NCBI RefSeq assembly: GCF_003058225.1
Contig: NZ_QBUG01000011.1
Coordinates: forward strand, 1 to 64,000
Length of the DNA: 64,000 nucleotides
Direction: 5' to 3'
Origin: Promicromonospora sp. AC04
GTDB lineage: Bacteria > Actinomycetota > Actinomycetes > Actinomycetales > Cellulomonadaceae
Shown here one piece after another: positions 35,428 to 43,695 of the stretch (positions are counted from its first letter, which is position 1; every line of letters begins with the position of its first letter). The notes below the pieces were generated by a model. The model searched no databases. It was not told the DNA's origin and saw nothing but the letters and a program-made list of their open reading frames with translations. The position numbers were made by a program, and so were the translations under genes.

Positions 35428-36279
35428 TCAGAGCCCCGGACGGATTCCCGGGACTCCCGTATCCAGACGTCGCTGGACGGACCTCAGCGTGCCAATGCGC
35501 GTCATGAACGGGACACAATCAAGCGCCTCAGCCTCGCACTCGCGACCGTGACCCGCTTTGAGTTCCTGACCTGGGACAACGCCCGGCGATGTGCCCCGAA
35601 TTCCCCTGGAACCGTGTCGCGTGTCGCGGGCGGTAATCGTCGAGTGGCGCTTGGTCATGGCGGAGGTTCGGTGCCGTAACGCCTTGTCCGCGGCGTCGGC
35701 AAGCACGACGATCGGCACGGCCGGCACCGCCATGACCCAGCCGGCCGGGGGCGGCGGGCTGCCGCCGAGTACGCCGGCCAGGGGCGGCGCAAGGAACACC
35801 CCGAGCAGGACCAGCTCGACCGCGACGGCGCCAAGTAGGAGCCGGTTGTCACCGACCGGCAGCGCGCCCGCCCAGCGACTCTCGCCGCGGCAGGCGAAGG
35901 CGTTGGCGAGCTGGCCCAGGACGACGGCGGCGAACGTCGCGCCCGACGCACCGGCGAGGACCGACACGGCGGGAGTGGCACCGAAGGTCCATCGGGCCAA
36001 ACCGAGCACGACCAGGAAGGCGGACATCGCCACGACGGCCTCGGCCGGGCCGAGGACGCCGAACGCCCGGCGCAGCACGGCACGGTCGATCAGGGCGCCG
36101 GTCGACGGTCGGCGCCGCATCGTCGTCCCGCGCGGCGGCTCCGCGCCCAGGGCGAGGGCGGGCAGCAGGTCGGTGCCGATGTCCAGGGCGAGGATCTGCA
36201 GCACGGTCAGGGCCAGGGGCACGGAACCGCCGCTGAGCACTGCCCGGCGCCGGCCCGGCCGGGCAGGGCCGAGGGTCAC
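35428..36279 (-). pseudogene. C-terminal fragment of a P-type cation ATPase
   Basis: The frame encodes the membrane C-terminus of a CtpF/calcium-type P-ATPase: LSGGSVPLALTVLQILALDIGTDLLPALALGAE is recognisable (positions about 36140-36240), followed by three or four more hydrophobic segments. The phosphorylation (DKTGT) and nucleotide domains are absent, and an in-frame TGA lies just before the apparent start. The last 70 residues look like read-through rather than protein. I call it a decayed remnant. CtpF belongs to the DosR regulon in Mycobacterium, matching the genes that follow. Confidence 0.75.
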
Positions 36280-36308
36280 GATCCGGCGGGACGTTCACCG
36301 CAGAAGCC

Positions 36309-36322
36309 GGGACCTTGGCCCC
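36309..36322 (+). promoter_or_regulatory. DosR-box-like sequence before the PIG-L-like gene
   Basis: GGGACCTTGGCCCC fits the DosR/DevR consensus (GGGACT-WW-AGTCCC and its known GGCCC variants): a GGGAC half, a two-base AT centre and a GG-CCCC half. It lies 78 bases before the PIG-L-like start. Confidence 0.55.
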
Positions 36323-36399
36323 TCCTCGTCCCTCGCTCGCGGGCACGAGGCTGGGAGAGGTACCGAGATCGTCTCGGTCCGCGCGTCCAAGGAGCGGTC

Positions 36400-37053
36400 A
36401 TGAGAGCCACTGTCGTCATCGACGTCGCCCCGGCACCGGAGCGAGCCCCGGCCGAGAAGCGGCTGCCACCTCCTCAGGTCCGGCGCCTGCTGGTGGTGTG
36501 CTCGACCCCCTTCGACGTGACCTTCGCCCTCGGTGGCGTCATCGCCGCCTTCGCGGCGGCAGGCACCGCAGTCCAGATCGTGTGCCTGACCCACGGCCGG
36601 CGGCCCGATCCCGGAACCCGACGCCGGCTCGACCGCGCGACGGAGCTGCTCCAGGCCGCGCGCCTGCTGGGGGCCCAGGAGGCGACCCTGCTCGACCATC
36701 GCGCCGGACACCTGCACACGAACCCACCGGAGACGCTCGCCTCCGAGCTGCGGTCCGTGGCCGGCCCGGTCGACGCGGTGCTGACCGTCGACGCCGGCGC
36801 ACCCGGCGCCCACCCGGACCACGTCCAGGCCATGCGGGCGGCCCAGCACGCCGCCGCGACCCTGCACTGCCCCTTGTACGGCTGGACGCGACCGTCCGTC
36901 GCCGCCGGCGCGACCAGCGGGACGATCGCCGTGGACAGCGACCGGGTACGGCAGCAGGCAGCCATCGCGTGCCACGGCACGCCGGCCGCGGACGATCCGG
37001 TCCACGCCCTCGTGGACCTCGGTCAGCCGCGGGACTACCTCACCCTGCTCTAG
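36400..37053 (+). CDS. PIG-L-like protein with degenerate metal site
   Basis: A 217-residue protein with the PIG-L/LmbE fold. The family's PHPDDE metal motif is replaced by STPFDVTFALGG (about residues 35-46), while the second motif HPDHVQAMRAA (about 138) is kept. PIG-L enzymes are zinc deacetylases of N-acetylglucosaminyl lipids or mycothiol precursors; loss of the first motif's His and acidic pair suggests a non-catalytic or altered protein. The ATG follows AAGGAG. It stands behind a DosR-like box, and its neighbours are dormancy-type genes and fragments. Confidence 0.7.
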   Translation: MRATVVIDVAPAPERAPAEKRLPPPQVRRLLVVCSTPFDVTFALGGVIAAFAAAGTAVQIVCLTHGRRPDPGTRRRLDRATELLQAARLLGAQEATLLDHRAGHLHTNPPETLASELRSVAGPVDAVLTVDAGAPGAHPDHVQAMRAAQHAAATLHCPLYGWTRPSVAAGATSGTIAVDSDRVRQQAAIACHGTPAADDPVHALVDLGQPRDYLTLL

Positions 37054-37117
37054 CAGCTCCCGTCGTCCCCGAGCTGGGGCCGTCCGGCCCAGGCCCGAAG
37101 GACCGGGGCACGGCGCG

Positions 37118-37462
37118 GTGGTCAACATCAGCTCGATCTTCGGCACCAGCGGCGGGATGGGCACGTCGCCGGCCTACCACGCGGCGAAGGGCGCGGTCCG
37201 CACGCTCACCAAGAACGTGGCGCTGGCCTGGGCGACGGCCGGGGTCCGGGTCAACTCGATCCACCCGGGGATCATCGACACGCCGATCCTCGACGTCGCC
37301 AGAGGCACCGAGTTCGAGACGGCCATGATCGACCTGACGCCGATGAGGCGGCTCCGCCCGCCGGAGGAGGTCGCGGCCGCGGTGGCCTATCTCGCGAGCG
37401 ACGACGCGTCCTTCGTCACCGGCGCCGAGCTCTACGTTGACGGTGGCTACATCGCCCGCTGA
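37118..37462 (+). pseudogene. C-terminal half of a short-chain dehydrogenase
   Basis: The 114 codons match an SDR from just before the catalytic serine onward: VVNISSIFGT, YHAAKGAVRTLTKN with the Tyr-Lys pair, HPGIIDTPIL and FVTGAELYVDGGY. The whole N-terminal Rossmann half with the glycine motif is missing. The reading frame continues upstream without a start or homology. It therefore cannot bind cofactor on its own and is a truncated relic. Confidence 0.8.
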
Positions 37463-37487
37463 GCCCAGCCCGATACGCCCTTCCTGA

Positions 37488-37557
37488 CGGACGTAGGTCC
37501 CTCCGATCCCTCCCAGCGTCGCTCGAACGCCGGGACGAGGCCAGGGACTTCCGTACC
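37488..37557 (+). promoter_or_regulatory. Two DosR-box-like sequences before the universal stress gene
   Basis: Box 1 (37488-37501) reads GGGACCTACGTCCG on the reverse strand. Box 2 (37544-37557) reads GGGACTTCCGTACC on the forward strand. Both keep the GGGAC half and a GT-CC right half. They lie 55 bases apart and end about 120 bases before the gene at 37677. Paired boxes are common at strongly DosR-controlled promoters in Mycobacterium. Confidence 0.6.
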
Positions 37558-37676
37558 CCGGGGCGCGGGCCTTTCGGCAGATCACCCAGGTCCTCCCGCC
37601 CTGTCGTCCGCTCAGGGCGCCGTGGTCCGCTGGGATCGCGGGCTGTCCTCAGGCCCGCGGAGCGAGGGAGACCATC

Positions 37677-38537
37677 ATGCGCAGCCAGTGGTACGACGGC
37701 ATCGTCGTCGGGGTCGACGGATCCGCCGAGAGCATGGCCGCCGTCGACTGGGCGGCGCTCACGGCGGACCGGCACTCGGCGCGGCTCACCGTGCTGGGCG
37801 CCTACGCCACCGTGCCGTCGAGCAGGTACGGGGTCGTGGGGATCGACGGCACGGACCTGGCAGCGGACGCGCGCGACGCCGTCGAGCAGGCCGTCGCCCG
37901 GCTCGACGGCGCGCGGCCCGGCGGATATCAGGTCGACCAGCGAGTCGTGCTGGGCGATCCCGTGGACATGCTGGCGCGAAGATCGACGTCGAGCGACCTC
38001 GTCGTAGTCGGCAGGCGCGGTCTCGCTGCCCGGGGGCGCACCGTGCTCGGCTCTGTGTCCGGCGCGCTCGCGGCGTCGGCGCACGGCCCGGTGGCCGTGG
38101 TCCCCGCCGGCGCCCGCGCCGGCGACCCACGCCGTGTGGTGGTCGGCGTGAGCCGCGGCAACGCCGACCCTCAGCTCGACGTCGCGTTCGCGGAGGCGCA
38201 GCAGCGGTCGTGCCCGCTCGAGGTCGTGCACGTCCTGAAACCCGACCCGCTCATGGACGTCGACCTCACCGGGCCGGAACCACAGCAGGGCACCGCCGAG
38301 CGCGAGGGTGTTCAGCATCAGGTGGCGCGGTGGTCCGGGAAGTACCCCGCCGTCGCCGCCACGGTCAGATTCCGCACCGCGAACCCGGTCGAAGCGCTCC
38401 TGGACGACGTCGGCCCGGAGGATCTCGTGGTCGTGGGCGGGCAGCCGCACTCACCGGTGGTCGGACGCATCCGGTACTCGATCTCGGACGGAGTGCTCCG
38501 CCGGTCGCCCGCCACGGTGATCGTGGTGCACGAGTAG
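37677..38537 (+). CDS. Tandem-domain universal stress protein
   Basis: A 286-residue protein made of two UspA domains. The first has GIVVGVDGSAES at the N-terminus and a full ATP-binding loop, VVGRRGLAARGRTVLGSVSG (about 117-136). The second begins RRVVVGVSRGN (about 154) and ends with a less conserved loop, GGQPHSPVVGRIRYSISDG. Such ATP-binding Usp proteins slow growth under hypoxia or stress in mycobacteria. GAGGGAG at 37664-37670 precedes the ATG. Two DosR-like boxes lie upstream. Confidence 0.93.
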   Translation: MRSQWYDGIVVGVDGSAESMAAVDWAALTADRHSARLTVLGAYATVPSSRYGVVGIDGTDLAADARDAVEQAVARLDGARPGGYQVDQRVVLGDPVDMLARRSTSSDLVVVGRRGLAARGRTVLGSVSGALAASAHGPVAVVPAGARAGDPRRVVVGVSRGNADPQLDVAFAEAQQRSCPLEVVHVLKPDPLMDVDLTGPEPQQGTAEREGVQHQVARWSGKYPAVAATVRFRTANPVEALLDDVGPEDLVVVGGQPHSPVVGRIRYSISDGVLRRSPATVIVVHE

Positions 38538-38575
38538 TACCTCTCGCCTGCCGACGCCGGTCGGACCGGACGGCG

Positions 38576-38644
38576 TCACGCGTCGTCGAGCGGTACGCAC
38601 CACTCCAGGCGGGTGCCGCTGGCCCTCCCCGGTCCGACCGAGAA
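38576..38644 (-). pseudogene. Remnant of a DevS/DosT-like histidine kinase C-terminus
   Basis: A short reverse-strand stretch reads VGPGRASGTRLEWCVPLDDA then stop, matching the last residues of DevS-type kinases, which end in a GGTRLEW-VPL strand. A TGA lies immediately upstream in the same frame and no other kinase sequence remains. The call depends on about 20 residues, so it is suggestive only. Confidence 0.4.
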
Positions 38645-38698
38645 TCACTACTCGTTCGCTCATGGCTCGAGTCTCGAAGCCCCGCCGCCCGGTCCGTA

Positions 38699-38712
38699 GG
38701 GGCGCAAGTCCC
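38699..38712 (-). promoter_or_regulatory. DosR-box-like sequence before the nitroreductase relic
   Basis: Read on the reverse strand the site is GGGACTTGCGCCCC: a perfect GGGACT half and a G-CCC right half. It lies about 55 bases before the surviving nitroreductase sequence, where the original promoter might have been had the gene been shortened from its 5' side. Confidence 0.45.
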
Positions 38713-38767
38713 GCGAGTCCGGGGCAAAGATCGCCGATCGCGCAGGCCACCCGGCGGCCCGCGCGGA

Positions 38768-39082
38768 CTGGCCAGCGCGGGCAGCGCGCTGTTCGAACAC
38801 CACTCGACCCTGGCCGTCCTCACCACCACCGGTGACGCCCCGCGCGACTGGGTCGCGGCGGGCGAGGCGCTGGAGCACGTGCTGCTGGTCGCCACGACGT
38901 ACTTCGTCCACGCGTCGTTCGCGACCACGGTGCTGGAGAACCCGACCACCCGGCACGACCTGCGCCGGGCCCTGTCGCTGGACGGGGCACCGCAGATGCT
39001 CATGCGGCTGGGGTACAGCTCGATGCCGAAGCACACGCCCCGCAGGTCCACACCACTGGTGACCTCGCCCGACGGCGAGTAG
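38768..39082 (+). pseudogene. C-terminal fragment of an Acg-like nitroreductase
   Basis: The 104 codons read STLAVLTTTGDAPRDWVAAG, then EALEHVLLVATTYFVHASF and PQMLMRLGY, a pattern of the C-terminal half of the Acg/Rv2032-type FMN-binding nitroreductase family. The N-terminal half is absent and no start codon with a ribosome-binding site precedes it. Acg is a core DosR-regulon protein in Mycobacterium. Confidence 0.6.
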
Positions 39083-39133
39083 CTGCCGGTGACGAGCGCG
39101 AGACACCCCCGAGGCGGACGCCGGGACCCGCCG

Positions 39134-39886
39134 CTAGGAGCCCTCTGTCGGCGCCGCCCCGGTACCGGAGGCCCGGCCCTCGGCGCAGACCTTGATCCCG
39201 AACAGCATGCGTCGCGACATCAGGTAGCTGACCTCACCGACCGGCGCCGTCAGGCGCCCCACGAGCTGGTTGCGGAAGGCGACACGCTCGCGCAGGAGCA
39301 GACGGGTGCGTCCATCCTTGGTCTCCCGGAGCGCGATGGTCCAGAGAAACTCCCAGCCGGCGGGGTCTTCGCGGCGGGCGGGCCGCCCGGCCTCCAGGTC
39401 GGCGAGCTGCAGCACGAGCGCCTCGCCGGGCTCGAGGCCCATGACGTACCACCCGCCGCCGCGGTCCCGGGTCGCGCGCACGACATCGCCGACCCGCAGC
39501 TCCTGCCACTCCGGCACGATCCTCTGAGCGTTACGGACCTTCAGGCCGAACAGGTTCTCCAGCCAGGTGTAGCTGTAGAACCCTCCCCGGTCCGCGCCGA
39601 TCTGCACCACCCACGGCCACACGTCCTGCGGTGGCGCATCGATCGTGATCGCTCGGGTGACCTGTGTCGCCGGCTCCGGAACGAGGTCGTCACCGGGCAG
39701 CATCGCCGCGACGTCCTCGTCGGTCGCCCCCCAGCGGTCGTGACCCGGCTTGACCCATCGCACGTACGCGACCGCGCCCGCCAGCCCTGTCAGGGCCGCC
39801 ACGAGCGGGCCGCGACGCCACGCCGGCCGCCCCGACCTCGTTCGGCCGGTGTACCCGCTGGTCCTGTGCTCGCTGCTCCGTGCCAT
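39134..39886 (-). CDS. SRPBCC-family membrane-anchored protein (copy 1)
   Basis: A 250-residue protein with one N-terminal transmembrane helix (about residues 28-46) and a START-like SRPBCC domain (about 75-235). Visible landmarks: [41 protein letters not shown] in pieces, and the C-terminal [11 protein letters not shown]. Relatives bind lipids or other hydrophobic ligands; no function is known. Two further copies occur nearby, one intact (44537) and one with an internal deletion (43510). The start at 39886 has no clear ribosome-binding site. A DosR-like box lies in the divergent gap upstream. Confidence 0.8.
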   Translation of the reverse strand: MARSSEHRTSGYTGRTRSGRPAWRRGPLVAALTGLAGAVAYVRWVKPGHDRWGATDEDVAAMLPGDDLVPEPATQVTRAITIDAPPQDVWPWVVQIGADRGGFYSYTWLENLFGLKVRNAQRIVPEWQELRVGDVVRATRDRGGGWYVMGLEPGEALVLQLADLEAGRPARREDPAGWEFLWTIALRETKDGRTRLLLRERVAFRNQLVGRLTAPVGEVSYLMSRRMLFGIKVCAEGRASGTGAAPTEGS

Positions 39887-39922
39887 GCGCCGAGCCTCGC
39901 ATCCGCGTGGCACTCCTCGACA

Positions 39923-39936
39923 GGGCCAGAAGTCAC
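39923..39936 (-). promoter_or_regulatory. DosR-box-like sequence between SRPBCC and DUF4389 genes
   Basis: On the reverse strand the site reads GTGACTTCTGGCCC, with one mismatch in the GGGACT half and a GGCCC right half. It lies 37 bases before the leftward SRPBCC gene and 60 bases before the rightward DUF4389 gene. Confidence 0.4.
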
Positions 39937-39995
39937 CGGCATATAGGGGCCAACGCCTCATGCGGCGTCCGGCACGAACGGGTGAGGCTCGACCT

Positions 39996-40322
39996 ATGAG
40001 TGACGAACCCTACCCACTGCGCGTGGATGCCGCCCTCGACAGCGGCCTGAACAGGTGGCTCTGGCTCGTCAAGTGGCTGCTGGCCATCCCGCACTACGTC
40101 GTCCTGGCGTTCCTCTGGACCGCCTTCGGTGTCCTGACGGTGTTCGCGTTCTTCGCGATCCTGTTTACCGGCCGCTACCCGCGGCCTGTGTTCGACTTCA
40201 ACGTCGGCGTGCTGCGCTGGACCTGGCGAGTCTCGTTCTACGCGTACTCCGCCGCGGGCACCGACCGGTACCCGCCGTTCTCCACGCCGCAGCAAGCCGA
40301 GGGCCTGGTCGAACGAGGCTGA
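39996..40322 (+). CDS. DUF4389 small membrane protein
   Basis: A 108-residue protein with one long hydrophobic hairpin (about residues 24-58). The YPLRVDAALDSGLNRWLWLVKWLLAIPHYVVL opening (in pieces) and FNVGVLRWTWRVSFYAYSA are the DUF4389 signature. Many relatives carry two such units; this one has a single unit and a short tail. Function is unknown. GGTGAGG stands a few bases before the ATG at 39996. It sits in the dormancy-type cluster. Confidence 0.8.
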   Translation: MSDEPYPLRVDAALDSGLNRWLWLVKWLLAIPHYVVLAFLWTAFGVLTVFAFFAILFTGRYPRPVFDFNVGVLRWTWRVSFYAYSAAGTDRYPPFSTPQQAEGLVERG

Positions 40323-40411
40323 TGTCGGTGTAGCACAGCCCGCTGGACTCGATCTGGCCCGGCCCGGTCGTAGACGCGGTGAACGTCTCACACCGCGGCC
40401 ACGCGCACGAA

Positions 40412-40693
40412 TCACGGGTGCAGGTGAACTGGACCGTGCTCGATCTCCGCTATGTCGTCCGACGTCGCCCGCAGCAGCCGGTCGGCCAGCTCACGCAGTG
40501 CCCGGGCCGCGGCGAGCTCTTCACCGATCTCGGGGACCTCCGGGTCGCTCGGGTTGCGACGGGCGCGCCCGTGGCCCTCAAGCGAGGTGCCGCTGGACGT
40601 GGTCAGCACGGCGTGGGCGGCGGTCAGCGTGCCGTCACGCTCAATGTCGTCGGCGTCGAAGAGCTGGATTGTGACGTTCCACGTGTGAGTCAT
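40412..40693 (-). CDS. DUF1876 protein (Rv1738/Rv2632c-like)
   Basis: A 93-residue protein matching DUF1876: WNVTIQLFDADD at the N-terminus, the short GHGRARRNPSDPEVPEIGEE turn, and AARALRELADRLL before a short tail. Mycobacterial Rv1738, a DosR-induced relative, has a fold like ribosome hibernation factors, so a role in slowing translation is plausible. AGGAG lies eight bases before the ATG. A DosR-like box stands 90 bases upstream. Confidence 0.85.
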   Translation of the reverse strand: MTHTWNVTIQLFDADDIERDGTLTAAHAVLTTSSGTSLEGHGRARRNPSDPEVPEIGEELAAARALRELADRLLRATSDDIAEIEHGPVHLHP

Positions 40694-40782
40694 GGCGGTG
40701 CTCCTGTCGATCGGTCCTCTCCCCCGCGGGTTCCGGTAGAGAGCGTGACTTTCAGCGTCCGCTCCTGAGGGCCGCCGCACCA

Positions 40783-40796
40783 GGGACCAAGGCCCC
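40783..40796 (+). promoter_or_regulatory. DosR-box-like sequence between DUF1876 and SDR genes
   Basis: GGGACCAAGGCCCC has the same layout as the site at 36309 (GGGACC, two A/T bases, GGCCCC) and is nearly palindromic. It lies 90 bases before the leftward DUF1876 gene and 107 before the rightward SDR gene. Confidence 0.55.
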
Positions 40797-40902
40797 GGCA
40801 CCTCAGGACGGACGGCACATGGCCCGGCCCGCTCCCGCTGCCTAGCGTGAAATTGCCCGGCATCGTGCCGAGCGCCAACCTACACAGGGCACGGAGGACA
40901 TC

Positions 40903-41673
40903 ATGCGCACCATCGTCGTCACCGGCTCCGCCTCCGGAATCGGTCTGGCCACCCTGCGGCTCCTGGAGCAGCGCGGGGATCGCGTCATCGGCGTGGACCT
41001 CCACGACGCGGAGATTGAAGCCGACCTGTCCACCCCGAGTGGTCGAGAGGAGATGGTGGACCGGGTGCGGTCGCGTCGCCGCTACGTCGACGGCGTCGTC
41101 GCCAACGCCGGCGTGGCCCACCAGACCCCGCGCGATGTCGCGGTGAACTTCTTCGGCACCGTGGCCACCCTGGACGGGCTGCAGCCCTTGCTGGCCGGCT
41201 CGCAGGCGCCGCGCGCGGTGGCTACCGCCTCCATGGCCAGCCTCCTGCCGTCCGACGCCGAACTGGTCGACCTCTGCTTGGCCGGTGACGAACCCGCCGC
41301 CCTGGACCGCGTGACCAAGCTCGTAGAGGCAGACCAGGCGGGCCTGATCTACGCCAGCAGCAAGGTTGCACTATGCCGCTGGATCCGCCGGGAAGCCACT
41401 GGACCCCGGTGGGCGGACGCGGGAATCCCTCTCAATGCCATCGCACCGGGCATCGTCGAGACGCCGATGGTGGCGGGCATGATCGGGACCAAGGTCCAGC
41501 GTGCAGCGATCTCCGCGATGGTGCCGATGCCTCTGAACGGCTTCATGCAACCAGAGGTCCCCGCCCACCTCCTGGCCTGGCTGGTCGGCGAGAAGAACTC
41601 CCACGTCTGCGGCCAGGTCATCTTCGTCGACGGCGGTTCCGACGCGATGATCCGCGGCGACTCCACTTGGTGA
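40903..41673 (+). CDS. Short-chain dehydrogenase (3-alpha-hydroxysteroid dehydrogenase-like)
   Basis: A 256-residue SDR of the divergent hydroxysteroid/hydroxybutyrate type. TGSASGIGLATL (7-18) is the cofactor motif, GVDLHDAEIEADLS the acidic NAD-selecting strand, VANAGV the next motif, and YASSKVALCRWIRR the Tyr-Lys pair (about 149-153). The catalytic Ser is in ATASMASLL. GGAG precedes the ATG. It retains every element that the relic at 37118 has lost. The substrate is not known; it may be cofactor cycling within the dormancy-type cluster. Confidence 0.87.
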   Translation: MRTIVVTGSASGIGLATLRLLEQRGDRVIGVDLHDAEIEADLSTPSGREEMVDRVRSRRRYVDGVVANAGVAHQTPRDVAVNFFGTVATLDGLQPLLAGSQAPRAVATASMASLLPSDAELVDLCLAGDEPAALDRVTKLVEADQAGLIYASSKVALCRWIRREATGPRWADAGIPLNAIAPGIVETPMVAGMIGTKVQRAAISAMVPMPLNGFMQPEVPAHLLAWLVGEKNSHVCGQVIFVDGGSDAMIRGDSTW

Positions 41674-41876
41674 ACCACACGGATCGCTGAGGCCATCACG
41701 TGCACGGCCCCCGGCTGCGGCCCGTTCGGCCCGCGGACAAGCCTCGCCGCGCAACTACCGCAGCTCCTGATTCCGGGACAGCCGCGGCCTAGAATCGGGA
41801 TCACGAGCGGTTCACGACGTTGAGCGCCGACTCCTCCACCGGCGTCAGTCGAGCCGCCATGACGGAGGGGACTGCC

Positions 41877-42929
41877 ATGAAGGCTGTTGTGTACCACGGA
41901 CCCGGCCAGAAGTCCTGGGAGGACGTCCCGGACCCGGCACTGCGGGACCCGCCGGACGCGGTCGTCAAAGTCGACACCACCACGATCTGCGGCACCGACC
42001 TGCACATCCTCAAGGGCGACGTGCCCGCGGTCACCGACGGCCGGATCCTCGGCCACGAGGGCGTCGGGGTCGTGACCGAGGTGGGCGACGCCTGTACCAA
42101 GGTCAAGGTCGGCGACCGCGTGATCATCTCCTGCATCAGCAAGTGCATGAACTGCGACTACTGCAGGCGGGGCCTGACCTCGCACTGCGAGACCCTGGGC
42201 GGCATCGGCTGGATCTTCGGCCACCTCATCGACGGCACCCAGGCCGAGTACGTCCGCGTGCCGTTCGCCGACAACGGGCTCATCCCGCTGCCCGAAGGCG
42301 TCACCGCCGAGCAGGGCGCGATGCTCTCCGACATCCTGCCGACCGGGTTCGAGATCGGCGTGCAGTACGGAGAGGTCAAGGACGGTGACATCGTCGCCGT
42401 CGTGGGGGTCGGGCCGGTCGGCCTCGCGGCCGTCATGACCGCTCGCTCCAGCGGCGCCGCGAAAGTGATCGCCGTCGACGGCAACCCGTTCCGCCTCATG
42501 GCCGCCCGCGACTTCGGGGCCACGGACACCGTGGAGGCCGGCCCCGACGCGCTCGACCAGCTCAAGGCCTTCGGCCCAGGCGGGAAGGGTGTCGACGTAG
42601 CGATCGAGGCCGTCGGCATCCCCGCGACCTTCGCTCTCTGTCTCGACGCCATCCGTCCCGGCGGGCGGGTCGCCAACGTCGGCGTGCACGGCAAGCCGGT
42701 GACCCTCCCCATCGACCGGGACTGGATCAACAACATCACGATCACGACGGGGCTCGTGAACGCCACGACCGCGCCGCGGCTGCTCGAGGACATCCAGGCC
42801 GGGCGGATCGCGCCGGAGAAGTTCGTGACTCACCGGTTCACGTTCGACCAGTGGGACCAGGCCTACGACACCTTCTCCCGCGCCGCGGACGAGGAGGCGC
42901 TGAAGGTTGTCGTCTCGAGCGAGGACTGA
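41877..42929 (+). CDS. Zinc-dependent alcohol dehydrogenase
   Basis: A 350-residue medium-chain dehydrogenase. The catalytic zinc Cys is in TTICGTDLHILKG (about 37) with GHEGVGVV (His/Glu) following; the structural-zinc region KCMNCDYCRRGLTSHCE (about 92-108) has its four Cys; GVGPVGLAAV (about 178) binds NAD. The overall pattern resembles the iditol/threonine dehydrogenase-like ADH group seen in hypoxia-responsive actinobacterial clusters. GGAGGGG stands before the ATG at 41877; an upstream start at 41820 has no support. Substrate unknown. Confidence 0.92.
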   Translation: MKAVVYHGPGQKSWEDVPDPALRDPPDAVVKVDTTTICGTDLHILKGDVPAVTDGRILGHEGVGVVTEVGDACTKVKVGDRVIISCISKCMNCDYCRRGLTSHCETLGGIGWIFGHLIDGTQAEYVRVPFADNGLIPLPEGVTAEQGAMLSDILPTGFEIGVQYGEVKDGDIVAVVGVGPVGLAAVMTARSSGAAKVIAVDGNPFRLMAARDFGATDTVEAGPDALDQLKAFGPGGKGVDVAIEAVGIPATFALCLDAIRPGGRVANVGVHGKPVTLPIDRDWINNITITTGLVNATTAPRLLEDIQAGRIAPEKFVTHRFTFDQWDQAYDTFSRAADEEALKVVVSSED

Positions 42930-42985
42930 ACCCGGTCCGGGCGGCGGGAACGGCGTGAAAAGGTCTGCATCGGAAGGGATACGTG

Positions 42986-43513
42986 ATGACTGCGATCGTG
43001 CTCTATGAATCGATGTTCGGGAACACCCGCCAGATCGCTCAGGCGATCGGCGACGGCCTCTCGGACTTCACCGATGTCCGCGTGGAACCGGCGTCGGCGG
43101 GGCCCGATCTGGCGGTCGACCTGGTGGTGATCGGTGCGCCCACCCACGCGCACACCCTGCCACAGGCGTCTTCTCGGGAGGAGGCGGCGAAGTGGGCGGC
43201 TGATCCGGAACAGCATCTGGACCTCGAGCCCGACGCGTCCAAGTCCGGGGTGCGGGAGTGGATCGAGTCTCTCTCGACCGCGCCGGCCGGTTGGGTCGCC
43301 TTCGGCACACGCGTGGACATCCCACGCATCTTCGCCGGCGATGCGTCGGCGGGGATCGAGCGGCGGATCCGCCGCCTCCATTCACGTCCGGTTGCCGACT
43401 CCGAGTGCTTCCTCGTGACCACGAAGAACGTACTCGTGGACGGCGAGCTCGACAGGGCTCGCGAGTGGGGCCGCTCGCTCGGCCAGGCCGTGATCAAGCG
43501 ACAGACGACATGA
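42986..43513 (+). CDS. Flavodoxin-domain protein
   Basis: A 175-residue flavodoxin-like protein. The FMN phosphate loop is YESMFGNTRQIAQAI (about 8-22) and the second FMN loop lies near GAPTHAHTLPQ (about 49). It is likely an FMN-binding electron carrier. GGAAGGGA precedes the ATG; an overlapping GTG at 42983 is possible. Its stop overlaps the ATG of the deleted SRPBCC gene (ATGA), so the two were once one transcription unit. Confidence 0.88.
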   Translation: MTAIVLYESMFGNTRQIAQAIGDGLSDFTDVRVEPASAGPDLAVDLVVIGAPTHAHTLPQASSREEAAKWAADPEQHLDLEPDASKSGVREWIESLSTAPAGWVAFGTRVDIPRIFAGDASAGIERRIRRLHSRPVADSECFLVTTKNVLVDGELDRAREWGRSLGQAVIKRQTT

Positions 43514-43688
43514 CTGCGGGACAGTGGTCGGCGCTCGGCACTGTCGCTGGGGCGGCTGCGATCGCAGCCACGTGGGCCGTTCGGCCGCGCTCGCCGAGCC
43601 TGTCGAGATGGTGAGCTTCTTCATGTCGAAGCGAATGCTCCGCGGCATCCGGGAGCGCGCCGAGCGCCCGACGCCGGCCGGGGTCTGA
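43510..43688 (+). pseudogene. SRPBCC gene with internal deletion (copy 2)
   Basis: From the ATG at 43510 the frame encodes MTAGQWSALGTVAGAAAI, a short N-terminal hydrophobic anchor like those of the two intact SRPBCC copies, and stops at codon 35. From about 43595 a different frame reads MVSFFMSKRMLRGIRERAE and ends at 43688, matching the family C-terminus (compare [10 protein letters not shown] and MSRGMLRGLRRRA). The whole central domain is gone and the ends are joined out of frame. This is direct evidence of a deletion of roughly 500 bases. Confidence 0.75.
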
Positions 43689-43695
43689 GCGAGCC

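Larger units (their letters stand above)
38645..39133. other. Gap between USP and SRPBCC genes holding only relics
   Basis: Between the kinase remnant and the SRPBCC gene no intact gene can be supported. The stretch holds a DosR-like sequence and a nitroreductase fragment, each listed separately; the last 50 bases before the SRPBCC stop hold nothing I can name. Confidence 0.6.

Noticed and set aside
35450-35464. GGGACTCCCGTATCC resembles a DosR box
   Set aside because: It lies within the read-through tail of the ATPase relic, has no gene downstream in a sensible position and has a weak right half.
31370-35518. A 1382-codon reverse-strand open frame opposite metH
   Set aside because: metH on the other strand is complete and conserved; the reverse frame is His/Arg/Gln-rich noise with no motif or start site.
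37054-37117. GGCCCGAAGGACC as a further DosR-like site before the SDR relic
   Set aside because: Its half-sites are shifted by one base from the consensus and it overlaps codons of the relic's frame.
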